From Apostichopus japonicus (lineage: Eukaryota; Echinodermata; Holothuroidea; Aspidochirotida; Stichopodidae), in the NCBI RefSeq assembly GCF_037975245.1, contig NC_092576.1, positions 2,413,501 to 2,477,500 of the forward strand: DNA of 64,000 nucleotides, given 5' to 3'. This document shows positions 54,633 to 64,000 of the stretch, in pieces; within the stretch, counting starts at the first letter, position 1, and each line of letters opens with the position of its first letter. A model generated the notes under the pieces. The model saw nothing but the letters and a program-made list of their open reading frames with translations, had not been told where the DNA came from and ran no database searches. The translations under genes and the position numbers were made by a program.

Positions 54633-54639
54633 TTTGCCA

Positions 54640-57600
54640 ACAAGCCGTTTAATCATGCTTGACTTAAATGATCAGATCAGATCAGGAATATTTCGATCTG
54701 AACTAACGACTTGTTTTGTTCTTTTTATGTGGTTGCTTTCTGTTTATGTTTATGTAAGAGAACCTGGATTATTCGGACCACTTGATCTTGGATATCCGTA
54801 TAAGAAATCTAACCATAATTGTGTTTCTTCATGCAAAGTAGGCTACTAACCGGCTTACATGACCCGATGGCAGCTCACTTTTTATCAAATGTTTCATTCG
54901 CACAAAAGTTCGGCCCTCTACTTTAAACAGTCGTGGGGACTTTGAATTCCCTCCCTCGCCACTTTTGAAATGTGCACGCTACTATTTATACTCGAATTAC
55001 CACCTGGAAGGGAACTATTTATAGGAGTGTAGGAGGAAGTATCATCTTTCACTTCATGTTGTAAAACAATAAGAAACAAATGCTGTATTTTACATTATAA
55101 CAACTTTGCAACTAGATCTTCTGACTATAATGTGTACAAATCGTCTTTTGAGCTGCTGTCTACACTGCAGTTGATTCAGGATCTTGGGCATATCTGTTGG
55201 TGTCGATTGACAATGGTGACGTTATGTTTCGTTCCCAGTGGTCAGGTCCTTTCGTTCATGTTTGATTTTCGCATGTTGATTAATTTTGTAGCTATGTGGC
55301 TGATATTATTCAGTTATCAGCGTCTTTGTTCATCAATATTGACCTTGCCTGCAGAGGGAAATATTTCAACTCATCCCGTTTCCCCCATAAGTAGTCTTGA
55401 AAACACTCCGCAGTCTTCTGGTCGTTCTCATGTAGCCAGTATACATTTGCAGTCGATGTACCTATTTAAAGTGTAGCAAATCATTTAAGAACTGGCATGT
55501 GCTTTTATAACGCATCCTCGAGATAAATTAAATGAGGTAAGCTGAGTTCAATTTCTGCTACGAGTCGCCTGCATTTACAAGGATACAACACACAAGCGCA
55601 TCAATATTACTACAACACACAGTATTCTCCTGTAATCCTCAGGGTAAATTACAAGACGGATTACACTAAACAAGATTAATCAATGAAAGTCATTAAAATG
55701 TAACACGAATGTTATACTTAGTCTACTAATGCAACAGGCGCGCCCATATACGTGCAAAACGGACCCTCAGCCTACGAGTATAAGAGTGGAGGTTCATCAA
55801 ATACTCCATCAGTTCCCTCATGTCCCATGAACATTAGGGTTGGTGGGAGGGGGGGGGGTTCCGGCGTTGAACAAGCTCTCCTAAGGGCGTCGTATAATAA
55901 AAACATCGACCAGTCTCTAAGTAAGACGTGAACTAAACCAGCATCACCTTATAGTAATGCGTGGATATGAATACAAGTAATTTTCTTCTAGAGCTCGTCT
56001 CTGTTGCAGATGCATGGCAGCTTGGAGTGTCTCGGTGAACGGTAGAGTTGCTTGCTAAGTTAGGTGTTTTAAGCAATTTTAGAACAAAGAACAACTGGCA
56101 GAAACGAGGGTGGAGTGCACACAAGTCACATCCCCTGGTCTACGCCTGCCCCTCAAACACCCTTCCAGAGAGCAAACCACAACCACGATTTGCCTTCAGC
56201 AAACTGTAATCTGTATAAACAGCTAGTCATGCAGTGATTCATATTTCAGGTTAAATAGGGAAGAATAAAGCTTGCTCGGCCAAGGAAATAGCTTCTCCAT
56301 TACACCCGTTTTATTGTTCTGTTGTAACGAACTACTTTGAAACTATACGTCACAATGTTTTAACATTGTGGTAATTTTTTTCTTGGTGCTGATACACCGT
56401 CTTGTCGAGATTCTAGGACGTTGAATTGCAAATGTAATCGAAAAAATGTGAAAATATGGTTGATTTGTATTTACCTGACATAGCAACCATATTGTCACAG
56501 AGTTTATAATACAGAATTTATTGTATCAAAAACAAGTGAGAAATTCGACAATAGTTTACTAGAAATATTGACACTACGATCCTTATATACATCAAATTCA
56601 TCATAGAGAAAACGTAGAAACGAAAAATAGCAAGTACGCGGTAAGTTCCGATTTGTTTAAGTCGTTTTAATGCATTTTAAAGCACAATTTAAGTTTGTGA
56701 ACAAGATATAGTACTTAAGTTGGTAACACTTATATACAACATAAGTTAACCTAATTAAGTTACAAGTATACTCTGGCTCGTATAGCGAGGCCGGGGTTCA
56801 GGGATGTGCACTCTCTTCAGCTCCCTCCCCTCTGTTACGATCATGTGTAAAACTACTTCACAAGTTACTGGATATGGGTATTGTGCTCTTCCTTACATTT
56901 TTGGTGACCCTTTAACTCAAAATACCTAGCAACGGGTCTTAGTATCCTACATTTTCATGAAAGCTGCATTTTACGGAAGATTCTAACTTCCACCATTTTG
57001 AGCAGTTCGCCTTGTTAGATTTATGAAATAAAACGGCGTTATGTTGCCTTGTATTGGCTCCATTGCCACCCCAAATTTTGGATCATTACGGAAGTGGCAA
57101 ATGCTGGTAAGTCTAGTTTTGATCTAAAACTGAAGAACATTTTCCAGTAATTTAAATAGACATGATCTTCAGATACTCGAAACTATCGCTTGAATGGTAT
57201 CATACGTTACAACCAGTTTTGTATAAATGAAAGTATAAACGCAAAATGCAGCTTTTACATGAAGGATATCATGTCCACTACAACTTTCAAAATATTTATT
57301 ACTTTACTATAAGAAAGTGCTTAATTCGATATTTAGCTCTAGTAATGAATGAATAATTGTTATGTTAGCAAGCATATTGTTAAGTTCACTGCGACATGCG
57401 ATACATTGAATCCTTGTAATAGTTTGTAATAATAATAACATATTACAAAGCGATGATATTGAAAAGCTCTTGCAGAATGTTTTGCAGTTATTTAATTGAT
57501 TATATTGTTACTTCTTTTAACGAGAAAAAATATCAAGCACTCTGGAACTTTTGAAAACGACTGAGTTTGTCCTTGAAATATTTGTTAATAATAATTTATT

Positions 57601-59555
57601 GTCAGTAATGACGAAGTCCCTATTTTGAAATAAAGGCTTTTGTGAAATAATTTTGGTATTGTTATTATAATTTACGGTTAATGTAATTTTTTGATGAGAT
57701 AAATAACAATCTTAATATAAATAATACAATTTCCACTATACTATGCATGGTAAATTACATTGCGTGATATTCCTCGTCAAATTTGCAGCTAATCGACTGA
57801 TCTTGTTCGCCCCTGAAAAATTTACTCAATGAAAACGCTCTTACATCCTGTATCAATAATATACGTTTATTAAAAAGAATATTAACCGCGCTGAAAATCT
57901 CGATATATTCATAACATTAGAGTAACACACCTTTTTGTATTATCATTACTGGAGATGTGTTTTATTGAAAAGCTACAAAGAGCAGCTCAACATTGTTAGC
58001 TACTTGTTATTAATGATAAGACCTTGCCATTAACACGAATAAAATACAGTGTACTGTGATGTTCATCTTTTCACTCTTTTGACACATTTTCTATATATTA
58101 GGTCGGAATGCTAAGAGGCGAGAACTATACTGTTTTTTTCAAAAGTAGATCTAACCTCCCTTAAACGTTCCAGATAACTCCGAAGTATTGAAGAGTGCTA
58201 AATTAAATCATAACACAACATATTCAAAAGTAAGCTTTATTGTAATGAATACTAGGATAATACCATTTGTAGCGATACTTTATAATTAACTTTATTGGCA
58301 GAGGAATGCATACTGCAATATAGAAGCGCAATTTGTTTTATTCTGTAAATATAATACATTTACATTAAAACAAATGATAGAAGGAGCAATTGTTACAGAC
58401 AAAAATAACTAATGTTTCAAAAGCAGTCCGATCCTCCCATTTAGCATTCTTAATCTTCAAAATATTGAGATGGGCTAAGTTTTTCAAGGAAAATGTTTAA
58501 AAAAAAAGAAAAAGCTATATACAGCAGCATTTCTTAAGCCAATGTTATTAATAATAAAATGCGTGTTATGAAAAATGTAACGTCACTGATATTTCCAAAT
58601 ATGTAATTTCTTTGAAAAATCATCACTACTGACGTGGAATCCCAACATGTTCATATTACATAACGTTTTACCTCTGACATTAGAAATTATTACTAAATAT
58701 TACGTAGCATATAGGTTACAGAATAAAATGGCCAAATAGAAAGCTATGTACAAACACAACTTCTTTATATATATATTGTAATAATTTATATGATGCTGTT
58801 ATTAACACTGTCTAGTCTTCTGACATTTTGAAGATGATTAATTTTCTTTAAATGTCTAAAGTTACTAAAAGTTCCAAAAGTAAGCGTACAGTATTCTCTT
58901 TATCTCTCACTCTGTAAGTTTCGAACCTGTTCCAAAATATCGGAAACTGACACCTTAGATGATGAAATTACAAAACTTAAGGAAATCCTTAGTGGATAAA
59001 TGGTACGACATATGCTTCTTGAATCTGTATAATGAATGGCAATCATTTGACCATCTACCATATTTAGATAAGAGAGTAAATTTAAACCTTACATATGACT
59101 AAACTAAATGGTGTATAAAGCTCCTGGATTGTTATAAAGTGAATAGTTACATCTAATTAGATCTTTTAAAGGATGGATAAGTTGCAGTAAAGGTTGATTT
59201 ATTAAAAGTTACCGTTACAAAAAGTATCGTAATCCACCACGCATTAATTTTGTAAGCAAAATCACAATCTGCTATTCTGATAAGTAGCTATGCGCACACA
59301 TTGCCATGTAATTCACAATCCCCATTTTTTCTCCGTTTTTGGGGGTACAGGTGGGAACACTTTACTAGTTAAAAATTATTCGTCGTAGAACAAATGCAGA
59401 AAGAATTTAGTTTCCCTGCAGGTCGGAAATTATTTATGCTGTTACTTTTCCATTCACGATATATGAGACTTGAAAAATTACAAATTCTCTTCTGTAATAC
59501 AAAGATTTTGATTTTCGAGTCACCTTGGCTCTTGACATTCATATTTATATTCTAC
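54640..59555. other. Gene-poor AT-rich stretch
   Basis: About 4.9 kb in which I see no gene, known repeat or strong motif. A 114-codon plus frame (55132-55476) and a 63-codon minus frame (55933-56124) lack recognisable features. A G9 tract lies at about 55850. Confidence 0.45.
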
Positions 59556-60310
59556 TGATACCTAAAGATAGATAACAACTCACATAAAACCGAAAGAAAA
59601 AAATATAAACGAAAATGCTCTCAAAACACTGATTACATTCACCACATAAACAATAATAATTAAATTCACAGTGATTACTTGTAATTAATTGTCCACAGTT
59701 AATTTATCTTATATTGTTAATTCATATATCTATCTACAGGTATAACATTATACGAGGATCCATCTGCAAGTTTTACCAATCGAATGTTCCTTATTTGATC
59801 TTTTTAATCAACTTACTATGCATTACAGGGTGAAATTGGAAGCAGTAAGGCCATATAGACCTGCATCAAACTCAATTGGCAGGTTATGTTTAGGAGCACG
59901 ATATTACAGAAAATATATATCAATTATTTTAGTGACTTGATACCCTCGGTGCATCCCTAAGCCAGTTTCCATTGAAAAATTTGTAATTTTGACGTCTTTC
60001 ATTATGTTACTGTAACTCAAATTAATCTACAGAATATAGATGAGTGCAAGTTCACAGGAAAGCAGTTCTTATTATTCTCAGCTACTTTGAGACTCATTGA
60101 ACTAATCATTAGGAGGGTCCAAAATACAACCTTGCTAAGACTGCGCTCCTAACTCTCTATACTTTGATTCACATGAAACGACAAGAGAATTTGAAGATGC
60201 TAAGAATGTTCAGACTTGGATGAGAGATAACCCTCAGTGAGATTCATGTGGTCCTGGAGAAATTTCCTGTTGTTTAAGTCGACAATCAAGAACGACCTAA
60301 AATACGCAGA

Positions 60311-63300
60311 TCAGAGACACTGTCGGCTAGATTGGCTTCATGTTCTTACCAGGCATGATATTTCAGTCGCCATTTGTAGTTGCTGTTAAGAAAATAAATG
60401 CAAATAAACATGTGTCAAAAGATGACATCATTTTTAAAAGATGTTCTAATAGATTCATGTCCCTTATTATGACTATTCAATCTAGGCTGGTAGGTTTTTA
60501 GCAACTCATATGTTAGAAAATGAAATGAAATCATCATATATAATTTTTTATATCAATCTCTATGCATTGAAACAACAATGTGCTTGTTTTTACCTTTATA
60601 TTTAAAGTTAATTTTCTTTTGATATTTTTGTAAGAGCAGGGCGGGGGTCATGATCATTATCAATGTACTTTGTATGTTATTTCTGACAGCAATGATTCTT
60701 CGAACTCAGATGTTGCCATCCCTATGAATGCCATGGTGAATTTCATTAGCAGATACTTTCAATAATTTCAGTATAAAAAAAAATTGCAATAGGTTAATGA
60801 ATGATGAGTGATTGCCCGAATGCTAAACAAGGATTCTCTCAAATTACTGTTACAGATGAATTAAAACAAACTCTATTTGTTTAAAATTCGAATTTCTTAC
60901 ATCATTGAACATTGCAGTCATCGAGTTAATTATATGACATGATAATCTAATAGCAGTTAAATTTGGACATTCCATGAATTTAGAGTCTGAAACTTTTGCA
61001 AGTTTAAGTCATTCCAAAATATGGATTTTGATGAACATTGTAACATTACAAGATAACGTTAGTAATATTGCGTGGGCACGTAATACATCACTTCATTTAG
61101 AGTTTGTTTCGTTTAGTTTATGGGCAAAAATTGTGAGTGCTGACATACCTGTAGTGATTCCGGAAGGCTTTGACCTATAAGTGAAACAGTAAAATAATAA
61201 AATATAAATATTTGGAAAATACCGATTGTGGTAGTATTATTCGTTAATACTATGCAGCATTAGAGACAACAAACTGGCGATGCTGTATATAATAGGATAA
61301 ACGGAGATATCATGATTAACTCTCGTGATGCATTTACGGAGTACATTTTTCATGACATAGCTTCACTTTTTAATTTCCTTCAGATAAAAAATGATAAATG
61401 ATAAGAGTTGCACTCAATTTCTTTAAAAAAATGTAGTCCTGATATTAATGAACACCAGAATATTCAAATAAATATGTACAAATAGAATGTTTAGCTGCTT
61501 AGTGACAGTGGTGCACAAATAATGCCGTCAATAGGCCCATGTCATTTATTTACACTCAATCTGTATGAATACAACTTACATACATCGAAACGGCAATGGT
61601 GCAGGTAAATATTTCTAAACCAAACCCAATCATCTCAATAATTATCGATTACTGGTGAGAACTTGCAAGCCTTCTTCATCTCTACACCCACTCCCAAGCG
61701 CACACCCCACACATGCACAGATATTTCCAAGTATAACGAATATTCCATGCTTTACCTCATTTGCATAATCAGCATCCGTTATTTCATCATTTACTTCCAA
61801 CATCTGTAATTAAAGCATATGAAAATAGACAATGAATATTATGTTCACTAAGGCATTGTTAAAGCATGAAACGTGGGGGCGGGGGGTGATGACATGTTTT
61901 GCCGCCTAACAATGAAAATATCGACAAGAAGTGTTGATAAACGAAGCGTGAGTCCAGCGGAGGGGGGGGGGGGAGGGGGGCCAGTTGGGCATGTGTCCGC
62001 TGAAACTAGAACGTACACTAGTCGAGGTCCAGGCCCACAGAAATGCTGAGGTTTACGCTACCTTTGTGTTAAAATGGGGCTGAACTTTAACCTGCACTAT
62101 TTCATATACTGAAATATAGAGTTGTCTACAATCTAGATAGACATCCCAATCTCCTCTCCTACCTACACTACCCCTTCCTTGCGTCTTTCTCTCCTCTCCC
62201 TCCCTCTCTTCAGTTGCATACTTAGAATAATTCACACACAGGGGATGATCCTTCCTCGCCGTGCAGGGGATGCTGTCCTGGGAGGGGGGTATATTTTTTT
62301 TATGTAAGGTGTTTTACATGCAAACTGGTGCAATCATTGGCTAATCGTTGAACTTTAGATATGTTTAGGAATTCTCATTCTTTAATGAATGTTTCTTCAT
62401 TTTTCCTGCACTTTGCACAAAATATTGACTTTTAGTAGATAATTTAGATTGGCATATACCACCACAATGATTTACAAAAAATAGTTGAAAGTTCCAACCT
62501 TTCGTCTATGGTCACCCCTAACATTCCTGTAAATAATTATACATTTATATTTTGTTTTTATTTATTTATTTGGGGGCTGTGGCATGGGTGGCATGGCAAC
62601 CTCTGGCTGGTACCCGGGGCGGACTGATCGCTTAGTAAACCGCTGCCTCTATTTTCTCTCGATATTTCCCCCTTAGTTCCTTTAATTTCTTCTTTTCTCT
62701 CTCTCTCTCTCTCCTTCTTTCTTCTCTTTCCTTCATTTTGTCGACTGGTGCATAGTTTTGCCGAATGCATCAGTGAATGGGGTGGGTGCTGTCACAACCC
62801 CATATCCCTTCTAGTTGCGGCCCTTTGTTCAATGGGTATATTTTTATTCTTGTGTTATTTACTGCAGCCTTGTCTTACCTCACTATACACATACAATTAT
62901 CAAAGTCGATATATGTAACATTTCAATCTAGGGAGTTTTAATATCAAGGAACAAATTATAATTTAGTCGTCACTATAGTTGTTTTCTTAGGTCATCCGTT
63001 CTATACTTTTCTTGCTATCAAAGTGTTTGAGTTATTCTTTTTATTTTCAAATGGGATTGAGAAGCTTTTATGTGAAGAAAAGAGTGAAATTTGTATCTAT
63101 AATTAGGCTTTATGGAACATTTCTGTTCAACAGCTTTAATGAAGACATGGAAATAGCTAGCTCCTCTATACTTAACTTTACTTGACGCTGGCAGCACTTG
63201 TAGCCATTTACTATTTAATTATCATTTACAGGTAACTTGGTTTTGATATTTAAAGTAGAAGACGGGTAAAAATAGGTCGTGACAAATAGGAATTTTCGAT

Positions 63301-63973
63301 GGTTAATCATAATATGTTACAATCTCTTCATTTGGCCTTACTTAAAAATTTATTTCAGGAAATGCCTAGAAATATTATCAACTTCTGGTAATTACATAGA
63401 TTCAAATGCAAAACTTAGAACATACAGTACTTTAAACTTTTAAAACTGTATTCACTGCCCACTTCTATTCCCAATGACAAGAACAGGGAATTTCAGTAAT
63501 TTAGAGCGAAATTTTGCTCAGAATATTACATATATGATTCAGTCTGATGTGTGAGCAAAAGGAAGGGTTGGAGAGAGGGCGATAGGAATGTGAAGGAAAT
63601 CTCAACTAGTTTCGCAAATTATCGCCGGGAAATAAACTTGTTAATCCAATAACCTCACACTCATAGCGAGCAACAGGAATGTGTATCTGCACTCCGTCTG
63701 GAAATTTGTAACACTTTAGTGCTGAAGGCAAACTGATGGCAACAACTATAATGCATACTGAAGGATGGAATTAGGCAGAATTTTAGTTCTTTTAAATTGT
63801 CCACGACAAATCAAAATTATGCTTGTAACTGAAGTAAACATTTATATGTGATGATAACTCACAAGGTTTACTTACAGGAAAGAATGAATCAGGATCGGTG
63901 TACAGAAACCAGCGACCAGACTGAAGATCCATTTGATAACCGCGTTCACCATCTCCGTAAGGATCCCAGAAAA
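60311..63973 (-). CDS. 3' exons of a second NLR gene (partial)
   Basis: Exon 63876-63973 encodes VFWDPYGDGERGYQMDLQSG and then RWFLYTDPDSFFP. Exon 61756-61803 encodes MLEVNDEITDADYANE. Lengths (98 and 48 nt), phases and splice sites are identical to exons 19481-19578 and 18230-18277 of the first NLR. The candidate last exon begins at 60319 but stops after two residues (TGA at 60311-60313), so the protein would be 22 residues shorter than its paralogue. The NACHT and upstream exons should lie to the right of the window. Frame and splice sites are kept, so this copy may be active. Confidence 0.65.
61880..62850. mobile_element. Unclassified insertion in duplication copy 2
   Basis: Copy 1 runs straight through this point, whereas copy 2 has about 1 kb extra. 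It contains G-run clusters (61883, 61963), a CT microsatellite (about 62692-62712) and balanced-GC text around 62580-62660. No terminal repeats were pinned down, so its class is open. Confidence 0.45.
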
Positions 63974-64000
63974 CTGTAAAATGGATAGAACAGAAGACCA

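Larger units (their letters stand above)
59560..64000. repeat. Segmental duplication, copy 2
   Basis: This pairs with 11500-19600 in the same orientation and includes the empty site of the TIR element (AAATTGGAAGCAGTAAGG at about 59832). It carries an extra insertion of roughly 1 kb (about 61880-62850) that is absent from copy 1 at about 18310. The duplication probably continues past the window. Confidence 0.8.

Noticed and set aside
1-64000. CRISPR arrays, bacterial operons, phage or viral genes
   Set aside because: Gene structure is spliced and eukaryotic throughout. The tandem arrays have no conserved-repeat/unique-spacer layout.

Overview
The window reads as nuclear DNA of an AT-rich, intron-rich invertebrate deuterostome, most likely an echinoderm (a sea cucumber would fit). 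The reasons are a NACHT-domain receptor (NLR) of the kind that is expanded in echinoderms, spliced genes with GT-AG introns of 0.5-13 kb, a Tx1/L1-type LINE, hAT and CACTA/EnSpm-like DNA transposons, a tRNA-derived SINE and abundant minisatellites. The species call is an inference from protein style, not from a search.

Left part (1-17 kb). A decayed LINE on the minus strand (1 to about 1.9 kb) lies against a chain of broken plus-strand genes. These are the last exon of an uncharacterised repetitive gene family (1911-2617, two internal stops), an eight-exon relic of a SAMD3-like gene (2905-9642), and a second, shorter SAMD3-like gene (12035-14886). The second gene lies wholly inside a 4,833-bp terminal-inverted-repeat element (11803-16635). 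That insertion can be proved inside the window, because a paralogous copy of both flanks near 59.8 kb has no insertion.

Centre (17-47.2 kb, minus strand). One NLR gene of at least ten exons covers about 30 kb. It starts with an N-myristoylation-type N-terminus (46955-47228), then has a single large NACHT exon (44409-45964). After a 12.7-kb intron come two repeats of a four-exon module containing leucine-rich-repeat-like sequence (31.7-28.1 kb and 26.7-18.2 kb). All exon phases fit; ten exons sum to exactly 909 codons, and a candidate last exon adds 24 residues and a stop. The big intron has collected two hAT-type elements, a GC-rich 61-bp tandem array and a 2.6-kb minisatellite of 27-bp units.

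Right part (47-64 kb). This is mostly non-coding, with tandem duplications, a tRNA-SINE head and one orphan terminal exon on the plus strand (54523-54632). From about 59.56 kb to the right edge there is a paralogous copy of the NLR tail, in the same orientation. It is the 3' end of a second NLR gene whose body lies beyond the window. The region therefore records local duplication of immune-receptor genes together with heavy transposon traffic.
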